From positions 32,223,600-32,287,599 of the forward strand of contig JAFMSR010000008.1 in assembly GCA_022818135.1 (NCBI GenBank): DNA of 64,000 nt. Direction: 5' to 3'. A model generated the notes under the pieces. The model was not told where the DNA came from. It did no database searches and saw only the letters and a program-made list of their open reading frames with translations. A program made the position numbers and the translations under genes. Source of the DNA: Saxidomus purpurata. Taxonomy: Eukaryota; Mollusca; Bivalvia; Venerida; Veneridae. This document shows, one piece after another, positions 34,456 to 45,201 of the stretch (its first letter is position 1; each line of letters begins with the position of its first letter).

Positions 34456-35545
34456 TTATGCCCCCGAAGGGTGGCATATTAAAATCGCACCGTCTGTCCG
34501 TCTGACCGTCTGTCCGTCCGTCCGTCTGTCCGTCCGTCAGTGCGTCCCCACTTACAAATTCGTGTCCGGACTGTAACTTTGTCATGCATTGAAGGATTTT
34601 AAAATAACTTGGCACACATGTCTAGCACATCAAGACGACGTGTCGCGTGCAAGACCCACATCCCTACCTCAAAGGTGAAGGTCACACTTGGAGTATGAAG
34701 GTTATGGAATCCTCTATATATGCACACATTCGTGTCCGGACTGTAACTTTGTCATGCATTGAAGGATTTTAAAATTACTAGGCACACATATCTAGCACAT
34801 CAAGACGACGTGTCGCGTGCAAGACCCACGTCCCTAGCTCAAAGGTCAAGGTCATACTTAGAGTTTGAAGGTAATGGATTCCTCCATATAAGCATATATG
34901 CACACATTCGTGTCCGGACTGTAACTTTGTCATGCATTGAAGGATTTTAAAATAACTTGGCACAAATGTCTAGCACATCAAGACGACGTGTCGCGTGCAA
35001 GACCCACGTCCCTAGTTCAAAGGTCAAGGTCATACTTAGAGTTTGAAGGTAATGGATTCCTCTATATAAGCATATATGCACACATTCGTGTCCGGACTGT
35101 AACTTTGTCATGCCTTGAAGGATTTTAAAATAATTTGGCACAAATGTCTAGCACATCAAGACGACGTGTCGCGTGCATGACCCACATCCCTACCACAAAG
35201 GTCAAGGTCACACTTAGAGTTTATAGGTAATGGAATCCTGTATATATGCATACATTTGTGTCCGGACTATAACTTTATTATGCTTTGAAGGATTTTAAAA
35301 TAACTGTGCACAAATGTCTAGCACATCAAGCGGATGTGTCGCGTGCAAGACCCAAGTCCCTACCTCAAAGGTCAAGGTCACACTTAGTGTTTAAAGTAAT
35401 GGAATACTGTATGCATGATTACTCTGTCATGCATGGAAGGATTTTAAAATTACATAGCACATTTATTGAGCACATGGAGAGGACACAGACTGTGAGGCAC
35501 CTCTTTCGGGGGCATTCGTCACTTGGGAGGGACAGCTCTTGTTCT
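34456..35545 (+). repeat. Tandem-repeat-core element inserted in unit B 5' flank
   Basis: Runs from tatgcccccgaagggtggca and a tccgtccgtc run to ctctttcgggggcattcg and gacagctcttgttcttaat. The core has four to five units of about 177 bp, starting cgtgtccggactgtaac near 34560, 34731, 34908, 35088 and 35265. Unit C joins ccttactttat to gcaactgccattg without it (49005-49025), giving the empty site. Same family as 20904-21592. Confidence 0.85.
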
Positions 35546-36963
35546 TAATGCAGCTGCCATTGGAAGCAATACAGCTGTGCATATTCAAAACCTTGTACAA
35601 ATTACCAATTCAATACTTATGCGTAAATTTGCATAGATTGTCTTATATTTTGTACGTTAAATAAGAAATAATCTTTTGTTGCCTTATCGAATTTGAGACA
35701 TCCCCGGAGGCGATGTGCTGGGCAGAATAATTCACGAGGGCGAAGCACTCCAAGCCATAGATTATTTCGATTCTTATAAGCCGAATTTCTAAACTGTCTT
35801 AAATACTACGGACATTTTTCAGTTCGACGGTAATGTGTAAACTGGAATAAATAGTGGTTTTTGGAATTATCTCCCCTATTTCGAACCACCATTCAAGATA
35901 TCATACATAGTTATATTAAACAAGCTTGTTTTAGTTTTATCATCTAATACATAAAATACATAAAGTACTTGACTGTGACAGTATGTAGTAGACGTCGGAT
36001 TCAGAACGACAATCGATTTAAATGCGTACCGCTAAGCGGAACTGTACAACGTACACTGCATGACGGTTAATGCTGAATTTTCTTTGCCTTTTTAAAGGAG
36101 GTATTCTAAGGCTAAACTGTGGCAATCAAAAATAAAATTTAGGTTCTTAATCACCACTTGTTCATGCAACTGATGTATGCATACAAATATTACTTCTATG
36201 TCTATATTTTATTTTCTGCGCGGGAGTAAATTAGAAAAGTCTAAAGGAATTACTTCCATGTCCGTAACTCCACCTTCTTGTCTATATTAATATGCCATTG
36301 GCATATGAGAACTACACATAGAGAGAGACGTGCCCTTAAATAAAGTCTTCGAATGCTATAATTTGTTTTATTCAGAACTTAAACTTCAAGGTTGTGGTTT
36401 AAACAAAAACATGTCATCACCATTGCATGTTATCGGTAAAAAGAAATTAAGGCAACTGTTGGAAATAGGCTCGAAACAGCATTTGTGACAGACGGACGAA
36501 CAGAAATGACTGATGCATAGTTTCATGCAAGACACATATTGTGGATACAATGTAGCACTAAGGCGCTCTTGTGATATCGGTACGTGTCTTGCTCAAAACA
36601 TATTTTACTTTGAGGAATGATACTTCAACGCACATGTTTGTGCGACATACAATTTAACACCAAAGTACTTGACGGTTACTGTTGCACCCTTTATACTTGT
36701 ATATATAGTACTACACTTAAAACTGACAATGCTCATTAAAGGTATACATTGGCTGAGGACGATATTTCCATGAACTGCTCCATTTATTTTAAACTTTTAC
36801 TAAAAGTACGATACTGGAACGCAGACTAAACAACATAATTCAGAATAATATATAAACTAAATAATTGCTGTATTTGTTTCACTGTATTATTAGTCTGCTT
36901 TTTGATGTCTTCCATAGGCATTTGATTATAATCAGTCCGATCTCGAACATTTTGTGTCACAGG
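35546..36963. other. Distal 5' flank of copy B, conserved with unit C
   Basis: Colinear with 49020-50410: the words gatgtgctgggcagaataat, aaggaggtattctaaggct, ctgatatcggtacgtgtcttg-like and ggtatacattggctgaggacg occur in order. A block near 36330-36530 also matches 59060-59260 in unit D. A partial foldback around 35662-35783 (ataatctttt / cactccaagccatagattat) is intact in unit C at 49131-49253. No coding evidence. Confidence 0.55.
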
Positions 36964-37055
36964 GTGAGAAAAATGTGCAGCCTGACCGAGACTCGATCCG
37001 GGACCCTTCGCTTACAGGGCGAATGCTCTACCGACTGAGCTATCTGACCGCCTAC
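36964..37055 (-). repeat. tRNA-derived SINE head, unit B
   Basis: The minus strand reads tagctcagtcggtagagc (A box), then ttcgccctgtaagcgaa (anticodon-arm-like, TGT in the loop) and ggatcgagtctc (B box, one change). The 3' side cannot pair with the 5' acceptor strand, so this is a tRNA-derived element and not a working tRNA. A second copy is at 50415-50510. Confidence 0.7.
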
Positions 37056-37100
37056 ACATTATCTCACCTTTTTCATGATTAAGTCCGTAACCGTGACACT

Positions 37101-38930
37101 TGCATAGGCTGTTGATCATTATTAGTCTGATTTTGAACGTCTTTCATAGGCTGCTGATCATCATTAGTCTGAATTTGGACGTCTTGCATAGGATGCTGAT
37201 CATTATTAGTCTGATTTTGGACGTCTTGCATAGGCTGCTGATCATTATTAGTCTGATTTTGGACGTCTTGCATAGGTTGCTGATCATTATAAGTCTGATT
37301 GTGGCCGTATTGCATAGGCTGCTGATCATTATTAGTCTGATTTTGGACGTCTTGCATAGGATGCTGATCATTATTAGTCTGATTTTTGACGTATTGCATA
37401 GGATGCTGATCATTATTAGTCTGATTTTGGACGTCTTGCATAGGCTGCTGATCATTATTAGTCTGATTTTGGACGTCTTGCATAGGCTGCTGATCATTAT
37501 CAGTCTGATTTTGGACGTCTTGCATAGGCTGTTGATCATTATTAGTCTGATTTTGGATTCTTGCATAGGCTGCTGATCATAATAAGTCTGATTTTGGACG
37601 TCTTGCATAGGCTGCTGATCATTATTAGTCTGATTTTGGACGCCTTCGATAGGCTGCTGATCATTATTAGTCTGATTGTGGCCGTATTGCATAGGATGCT
37701 GATCATTATAAGTCTGATTGTGGCCGTATTGCATAGGATGCTGATCATTATTAGTCTGATTTTGGATTCTTGCATAGGCTGCTGATCATAATAAGTCTGA
37801 TTTTGGACGTCTTGCATAGGCTGCTGATCATTATTAGTCTGATTTTGGACGCCTTGCATAGGCTGCTGATCATTATTAGTCTGATTTTGGACGTCTTCGA
37901 TAGGCTGCTGATCATTATTAGTCTGACTGTGGCCGTATTGCATAGGCTGCTGATCATTATAAGTCTGATTGTGGCCGTATTGCATAGGCTGTTGATCATT
38001 ATTAGTCTGATTTTGGATTCTTGCATAGGCTGCTGATCATAATAAGTCTGATTTTGGACGTCTTGCATAGGCTGCTGATCATTATTAGTCTGATTTTGGA
38101 CGCCTTGCATAGGCTGCTGATCATTATTAGTCTGATTTTGGACGTCTTCGATAGGCTGCTGATCATTATTAGTCTGATTGTGGCCGTATTGCATAGGCTG
38201 CTGATCATTATAAGTCTGATTGTGGCCGTATTGCATAGGATGCTGATCATTATTAGTCTGATATTGGACGTCTTGCATAGGCTGCTGATCATTATTAGTC
38301 TGATTGTGGCCGTATTGCATAGGCTGCTGATCATTATAAGTCTGATTGTGGCCGTATTGCATAGGATGCTGATCATTATTAGTCTGATATTGGACGTCTT
38401 GCATAGGCTGCTGATCATTATTAGTCTGATTTTGGACGTCTTCAATAGACCGCTGATCATTATTAGTCTGATTTTGGACGCCTTGCATAGGCTGCTGATC
38501 ATTATTATTCTGATTTTGGACGGACTGCATAAGTTGCTGATCATTATAAGTCTGCTTGAAGAAGACTCGCATAGGATGCTGAACTTTATAAGTCCAATTT
38601 TGGATGGCTACTATAGGCTGCTGATAATGATAAATCTGCGTTTTGACGTCTTTCATAGGCTGTTTATCATTATAAGTTTACTTTTGGATTCTTGCATAGG
38701 CTGCTGATCATTATTTTTCTGATTTTTTGACAGTTTCTTAGGCTTTTGATAATGATTTATAAGCTTTTTGACGTCTTGTATAGGCTGTTGATCATTATGA
38801 GTCTGCTTTTCTGACGTCTTGTATAGGCTGCTGATCATTGCAAGTCTGATTTTAGACGTCTTCCATAGGCTGTATATCATTATAAGTCTGCTTTTTGATG
38901 TCTTGCATAGGCTGTTGATTATGAAATTGA
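37101..38930. repeat. 42-bp minisatellite, array 1 (~43 units)
   Basis: The unit is close to ggctgctgatcattattagt + ctgattttggacgtcttgca + ta. Most units are 42 bp; several are 41 bp (ttttggattcttgc instead of ttttggacgtcttgc) at about 37553, 37763, 38014 and 38690. Those mark a higher-order repeat of five to six units (spacings 209 and 251 bp). Long frames exist on both strands only because 42 is a multiple of three; the 41-bp units shift the frame, so array 1 is not one coding exon. Confidence 0.93.
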
Positions 38931-39429
38931 ATCTCCTCTTGTAAGCTTACGAATTTACAGGTTTGACTTGATGGTCTGCAATGATATTGCGTAACATTGT
39001 AACTGACATTATACTTTAGGTTTGGGACCATGATTGTGTGTGTCACACAACAAACTGTTGCCGCTGCAATCTCTCAGAGTGGGTGAAAACCTATTTACAT
39101 TACAGTCAAACCTGTCAGCAAAGACCACTGTTTGGAGGCTAAAATTTTGGTCTTTGTTTGCAGGTGGTCTTTATTTACATGTGTTTTTTCTATATATGAA
39201 GAGTGCTCTGTGACATCCCTTCTTGTCTAACTTCGCAGCGATCTCTTTATTCCGATGTAGTTTTAAACTCAGGTTTGACTGTTTAAAGGGACATACCCTA
39301 TATCTGATGTCGAACTAAATAACCTCTAAAACATAATAATATAACTTAAGGTAGTGGATGTGTAATGAGTACTTCCTGTTTAATGACCAATTGGAATACT
39401 TTGGATTTTATAGTTGTACCTATTTTGTA

Positions 39430-39505
39430 CTGTGGCGCAGTGGTTAGAGCGTCTGCTTTGAGCTCACGAGGTCCTGATTTCAATCCCCGAAGGAGCCAAA
39501 TCTGT
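39430..39505 (+). repeat. tRNA-like segment inside the nested element
   Basis: gtggcgcagtggttagagc resembles a tRNA A box and ggtcctgatttcaatcc a degenerate B box at the right distance. It is likely a SINE head captured by the element. It lacks a complete cloverleaf. Confidence 0.5.
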
Positions 39506-39654
39506 TTTCGTTATTTTTTCTTTTTTAGTTATCAAATTGGATAACATGAAAAATTATGCCATTTTACAAGGTTTGAGAACTGAATCTTAATTTTCCTTAA
39601 TTTTATCAAGCTGTATAGTTACTTGAAAATGTAAAAATTGACCATGATAATATT

Positions 39655-40147
39655 TAAAAGTTCAGTATCTCAAAAAGTAGACGGTAAAACAATTTTATTT
39701 TTCCTTAAATATCAGTTCATATACTACTTATAAAAGTTTTATAATCAAAAGTGATGCCCCTACTCCGAATCTTTTGCAACAGTTGTGTATATTTACATGT
39801 GTGATATGTCTAGGGGCAAAATTAGGCAAATTGTATACCCTAGTTTTTGGCATTATTGCATACTTCTTGTGAGACATGTTAAGCTTGTTGAATTATATAT
39901 ATTTAAAAGTTCAGTATCTCAAAAAGTAGACGGTAAAACATTTTTATTTTTCCTTAAATATCAGTTCATATACTACTTATAAAAGTTTTATAATCAAAAG
40001 TGATGCCCCTACTCTGAATCTTTTGCTACACTTGTGTATATTTACATGTGTGATATGTCTAGGGGCAAAATTAGGCAAATTGTATACCCTAGTTTTTGGC
40101 ATTATTGCATACTTCTTGTGAGACATGTTAAGCTTGTTGAATTATAA
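39655..40147 (+). repeat. Direct duplication, period ~249 bp
   Basis: Two nearly identical blocks (39655-39898 and 39904-40147) run from aaaagttcagtatctc to aagcttgttgaattata, with only a few substitutions. High identity implies a recent event within the nested element. Confidence 0.9.
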
Positions 40148-40879
40148 TACATCTTTTGTAATTCTACATTGCTTGTAATACATTTTGGAACCTGTAACAA
40201 AAATAAATGTAAATAAATACTTGCAAACATACCTATTTTAATTTTTAGGTTACTTTTAAATATTGTCAGTATTTCTTAAGTTGGGGTAGGGGAACACAAA
40301 ACTAAATTAAATTTTAATTAAACGGTGAAATGTCGTTAACCTTTGCACACTATAAAGATATTAAGTTTAATATGTTTTGGAATAGTGTCCATTAGACCCC
40401 CACTACTTTAACCTAAAAGTTTGAGCTATGCATTCCCAGTCATTGTCGATAAAATCGGCGGACCCCGGTTTAAATTATACTGCTGTACCGTAAACCATTC
40501 AATAATCTATGTTGTGTTGTTGTTTTACAATTGTTACAATTTGTTACAATTAATGGGTGGATGCGATTTACTACAGAAAGCCTCTTTATTGATTAATTGT
40601 GGTAAAATGAGGCATTTTTCGTTAAAGGTTCTTCTTTGAAATTGTATCTATTTATCATTTTACGTTCATTGAACACATAATCTATGTTTCGAGAATATAA
40701 TCTGCTAGATGTAAGAAGTGCCTCTTTAAGTTATTTTATGAGATTGAGGTCATCTTCAGTATGTCTCATGAGCAATTAATATAAGTTGTAAGAACTTATT
40801 AGTATCAATTAAAATCTAATCAGGGCACCAATTCATATAATCCTTAATGTATGTACCTGCATAAAGAAGAAAAAGATGC

Positions 40880-40968
40880 TGCTTAAGCCTTTCTTGCTTC
40901 TCCTACCTTTCTTCTGTCCACTTGAACATCAGACTGGACCCAAAAATGAATCGTTTTGCTAACTTACA
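40880..40968 (-). other. Conserved short frame, unit C copy (broken)
   Basis: LAKRFIFGSSLMFKWTEE is followed by a one-base loss that brings in a stop, where the other copies continue QV-x-x-ARKA. The frame has decayed here. Confidence 0.35.
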
Positions 40969-41169
40969 TTTTAGCATTATTTTCAATGTGCAACCTTTTA
41001 TTAAACAAGAGCATGATGGCCTGTTTTGCCCATGTGGACAACATTTGCTTATGACACGGCCAGCGTCAAATAATGCAGTAAGATCAGTTTGAGAATAATT
41101 GTAAGTAAAGAATCATTTGCAAATTATTTAATAGAAAGAGTGAGCATAAGAGGTGGAGGCGGCGTAAAT

Positions 41170-42524
41170 TTGACGTAATTATTCGATTCAACAGCACTAT
41201 ATATATTTGTATTATGGCACACTATCGTTACTGTTCTACGATGCCAATGATCATAATCTCTATCGTAGATAGATCACAGATAAGCTCCGTATCTATACAC
41301 AGTTCTAATCAGAAATACAGTGCACTGTTTTTCGTATAGATATATGCAGAAGCCATAATACAAGTACATTTACACATGTATACGACGCCGTGTAAAATTG
41401 CATGATTAAGTTAACATAGAGTGTTTCAACGTGATGAATTGTTTCATAAGTCTATAGGTTTTCAGGTAAAGTGGTATCTAATTCTCCATTTTGGAGCTGA
41501 AAAGTTGTAAATTGATAGAATCTACGTGTCTTAAGGGTCGGTAGTACCCGACACTGAAATTTAAATTTCTACTTAGTATTGTGCTCATTCATACAAGGCG
41601 TGAATGTGTGAGCGTTATGAAATGTCAGATCTATTAGTGGGGTCACACCGCAACGCCAAATTGATTAGGCTATGTGATACTGACATCGTAAAGAGCGATT
41701 ATAGCTTTTGCAAATACAGGAATTGACATGTTGTGGTTGTTTATATAATATGTTCTTTTATACTATGTTTATTATAAAGCTTAAAGCTGCTCGCTCTCAG
41801 GTTTTGGTTGAAAAAATCAAGGTTCTTCGAACTGTCTGAAATTAATATTGAACGAATCATCAAATGAAATGGTTCCAGCATAAAGTCCTGTACGTCTTGT
41901 CTTTTGGACCAATGGCATTCAAGTGAGCGATACAGTGCCATCATAACCGTCTTGTTAAAATAACATTTTAACGTTTTATCCTTGACGATCACCAATGCCG
42001 TCGATCTGTTGGTGCCCGTCAGTACAGTGATTCTCTCCTAGGCACGAGCCAGCGACTGTTTCATGCCACATTCTTTCCAATCTATACTTATAAACCTGTC
42101 CATAATTTCCTCTTGCATCATCGATGTCTCCAACATTTTTTACATTTGATGTGAATTTGAGGAATTTCAGTATTTTTTTACTTACACTTGCACCTTTATC
42201 TCGTAAATTAAACAATCCTCCCAGGATTCGAGTAGGTTTCAACAGCATGTACAGATGACTTGTGTTTCTCTCTCCTCCGTTAAAGCATGGAAAAGATTAC
42301 GATTTAGCTGATGTCGTTATAAGAATAGTGTCAAACGAACAAAACAGAAGATAAGTTCATTCACGCCCTAATGCACAACGCAGTATTGTTCTTGAATACA
42401 AAGCGTTATATTGTCACAGGTTCCTATGAAATAAGGTAAGCTGGTAACAAATTCAGACAATAGCGGATACAATATTTACAAAATGTCTAGCTTGCGTTCA
42501 TTCGTCTAAAGTATATAATGTTTT
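41170..42524. other. 3' flank of the C4-like gene, unit C
   Basis: Colinear with unit A (17490-20200), B (26860-27500) and D (54445-55595). A block at about 41990-42150 is well conserved across A, A', B and C (gagacatcgatgatgcaaga on the minus strand). In unit C alone it lies within a 90-codon frame (41976-42248); in the others the frame is broken, so I read it as UTR or non-coding. The 41779-41900 part resembles the MITE-2 terminus. Confidence 0.5.
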
Positions 42525-43669
42525 TCACATTGAGCAAACGACACAGGCGAGTTCCCGACCCTGTACATATGGTGGACAAGGAAGAGAACCGCATTGGGCC
42601 TCGACCAGATAGAGAATATGGCCATCATTGTTTTCGCCACTGTTTGGTACGAATTCAGGATCGCTGTCTACGCAAACATGGTTATGAGGACCATCGTGAC
42701 CATGATATGCAGACATCAGATATCCACCATATTCAAGCTTCCACCCATGGTAGCAGTTGGATCTACCAGGAATCATCAGTGTTACAGACCTCTGTACGCT
42801 GCATACCGCACACGGAGTATCTTGGTTGTTTATATCAGCATTAAAAAAATTAGTAGAATCCGGAAGATCTGTTTCGGTCCCATACAGAGATCCTCTAGCC
42901 CCATCATTTCCATCTTTGTAACGCGACCACGTTGGATCCGAGGGCAAACATAAAGTATCACTCCCGCTTCCCTTGTTATTCCATCTTTTTCCTCCTGCAT
43001 ATCCTATAGTTGAATGAAATTTGATTTTAAGTACGATTGTATTGCAAAGTTCTAAATGTAAGAATCGAAATATGTACAGTAACATTTGTAAAAGTGCACA
43101 GTATGAGCAGTATGTGATAGTTCTGCAAGAGTAAAATCGTATGCCAATACAATGATCGCAGGCAAAAACGTTTTTCTTTGGCAATGGCAACACATGAAGT
43201 TTACCCGTAAAATGGATAAATATATTAACAAAACCGCATTAAACAAAATGCTTTTCGACAAAGACATCCGCGAATTTCCTTTTAATTTCATCATTCATTT
43301 AATTCAAACAAGACAAAAACATACATTTGGAGAGAAAGATTTGAGGGTAAAAAGCGACGACGTAAACTATCAGTTCCTGACGATGCGTTTGAAGTGTCTG
43401 CAATGTACACTGATTTATTTCAACCTTAAAGGACTTTTTCCTAATGTGTAGCTGATTATGATAATTTTGAGGCTGTTTGCCATGCTCGTACTTTCCCTCG
43501 CCAAATTCGCCAGTAACAGTCATTTCTTCTCATGATAGTATTTATTTTATTACCCTTCCAGGGAATTTCCTGGTGTATTTCAAAGTAGAAACCTGCATTC
43601 GTAAGAAAAGTCCTGCGTTTTCAAAACAAAATGGCGGACGGCAAAAGTTCAATAACCTATAGTATTTAT

Positions 43670-43753
43670 AACAACTCTTTAATTCAAATTTCTTGAAAAA
43701 GGCAATATTGCCGAAAATTCGAATTAAAGAGTTGTTTTAAATAGAAAAACAGT
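43670..43753. mobile_element. Palindromic mini-insert with 12-bp direct repeats
   Basis: A near-perfect hairpin (aacaactctttaattc ... gaattaaagagttgtt, loop centre ggcaatattgcc) plus 17 extra bases, flanked by TATAGTATTTAT at 43658-43669 and 43754-43765. Unit A has no counterpart (aacctatattatataagacg, 22130). This looks like a short foldback insertion. Confidence 0.7.
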
Positions 43754-43928
43754 TATAGTATTTATGACGCATTTTTTGACGTCAAGAAGTGACATTAAGG
43801 CATCAATAGGGCATCTGAAGGTCAGCTTATGTTCAGCCGTTAAATGAATTCAAAATGAACCGACTCTTTTAAAATCTAAGGAAGGAAAGGGTAATAAAAT
43901 TGTTATTTGTTTTTTACATGGTATAAGA

Positions 43929-44006
43929 GGGTATATTACCCGCCTCGACATAATATTACACTTGCCTAACGGCTCGGGAAATTAAAATCTGGGCGGGTAA
44001 TATACC
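43929..44006. repeat. Hairpin with TATTACCCGCC arms, unit C
   Basis: Arms gggtatattacccgcc and ggcgggtaatataccc around a loop containing cctaacggctcggg. Paralogous to 22296-22373. Confidence 0.75.
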
Positions 44007-44231
44007 CATATACCACTTCAAAAAAACCAAATATCATATAATAAAAATCGTTATAAATGGGGAGCTTTTGTATATTATTTTCTGATTCTCCATCTGTGTA
44101 AATATTATATTGTCAACTTCATCTTTGCAAATATAGAAACGATTTTAAACCAAAAGATATACCATTATAAACGAGAGATGCGTCATCTGGGCAAGCAGTC
44201 TTTCCCCATCTCACAAATACTGACTGACCTC

Positions 44232-44969
44232 CTGAAATGTAGATGGTAATCATGTTACATGAAATGATATTTTACATAAGAAATACATCTACTGAGCCTG
44301 GGCTATAAGCATTAATAAGCGTTATAGTCACTTAGATCTGTTACATGTACATTGGTGATAATGTTAGAATCCTTTTACGATTGACGCCTGTTCGAATCCG
44401 ATTGACAGCGAGATTGCGCCTTGAAATTCTACCATTTGTTCTTCTGGAGAGGTTGCAGGTAAGATCTCGACGAATACGTGTTCCAGTAGAAAAATTTAAA
44501 GATTAAAGTTTATACCCCATTAGCACCTTGAATACTCATACATAGACAAATCAATACAACGACAGTTTTTTTTCGAATAAATTACTGTCACTTTCACTGG
44601 TAAGATAATTTTCTTGATACATGTAAAAAAAGCTACAAGTAAGTTTACACTCAAAATGTTAAAAAGATTGTAAGTTTACAACTTCACCGGAATGAAGGGA
44701 TTTATCTCATTCATATTTTCTGCAATCTTCGATCCGATATGTAAACGTTATAGGTCTATATTACCGAAATAAGCAAATTTATTGCGAGGGAGTGTTTATT
44801 CCTATAATATGTACCCATAACCGGCTTAGAGTTTGTCCCATCTGAAGTAGGATTTTACGCATTGAGCCGTGAATGCACTTTTATTTTTATAGAAGTTTCA
44901 ACTATTCTACGTAATAGGTGAGTCAGGTTTGGAATTGTAAGTTGATTCAAATTCATAACGTACAGCTTG
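44232..44969. other. Intron 1 of copy C, unit-shared part
   Basis: Colinear with 22580-23100 (A) and 30092-30640 (B); for example gagattgcgccttgaaattc and caacttcaccgg. Nothing coding. Confidence 0.5.
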
Positions 44970-45060
44970 TGAAGTCAGAATGGCCGTGATGGTAAGGTAC
45001 TGAACTTGTTTAAGTAGTATGGTTAGGTACGGGTTCGAACCCCAAAGGAAAGCATTTTCT
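44970..45060 (+). repeat. tRNA-derived SINE head
   Basis: tggccgtgatggtaagg resembles an A box and gggttcgaacccc is a perfect B box. The middle does not fold into a proper anticodon arm. It lies just upstream of the transposase relic. Confidence 0.55.
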
Positions 45061-45201
45061 TTGTTGTCATTTTTCAGTTTTTTTTTCTCGATTTTTTTAC
45101 GAAAAAACATTTCTCATAAAAAGCCCGTGAATATCTTGAAGTACTGAAATGAATGTATATATGCGATTGTTACATGAAGAACAACGACATTACTATAAGC
45201 T

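Larger units (their letters stand above)
26376..39286. other. Segmental duplication unit B
   Basis: About 12.9 kb, colinear with unit C (40726-54028). It begins with the agtcattt-aatgagatt block and ends at the TTAA of an interrupted MITE-1. It carries the one apparently intact C4-like gene, the 5' flank, a SINE head and minisatellite array 1. Compared with units A and C it lacks the 17490-17870-type segment (it jumps from attatggcaca to gaaatggttccag). Confidence 0.85.
39350..40407. mobile_element. 1.06-kb TTAA element nested in MITE-1
   Basis: Flanked by TTAA at 39346-39349 and 40408-40411, with inverted ends GGTAGTGGATGTGTAATG and, inverted, AGTAGTGGGGGTCTAATG. Inside are a tRNA-like stretch (39430-39505) and a direct duplication of about 245 bp. 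There is no transposase frame. TTAA plus short inverted ends fit piggyBac- or Kolobok-type non-autonomous elements. Confidence 0.85.
39287..40725 (-). mobile_element. MITE-1 split by a nested element
   Basis: The two halves (39287-39349 and 40408-40725) join into a normal reversed MITE-1: actaaataacctctaaaac and then aacctaaaagtttgag. The outer flanks are TTAA at 39283-39286 and 40726-40729. The 1.06-kb insert lies at an internal TTAA. It occupies the boundary between units B and C. Confidence 0.85.

Noticed and set aside
36964..37055. Functional tRNA gene
   Set aside because: A and B boxes are present, but the acceptor strands do not pair and the element recurs in the sister unit with a damaged T arm; SINE head is the better reading. 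The same applies to 39430-39505, 44970-45060, 50415-50510 and 62105-62220.
37079..38707. Long reading frames of 148-301 codons on both strands
   Set aside because: They come from a stop-free 42-bp repeat unit. 41-bp units shift the frame within array 1 and equal openness on both strands argues against a gene.
37101..38930. CRISPR-like array
   Set aside because: The repeats are contiguous 42-bp minisatellite units without unique spacers, in a eukaryotic genome.
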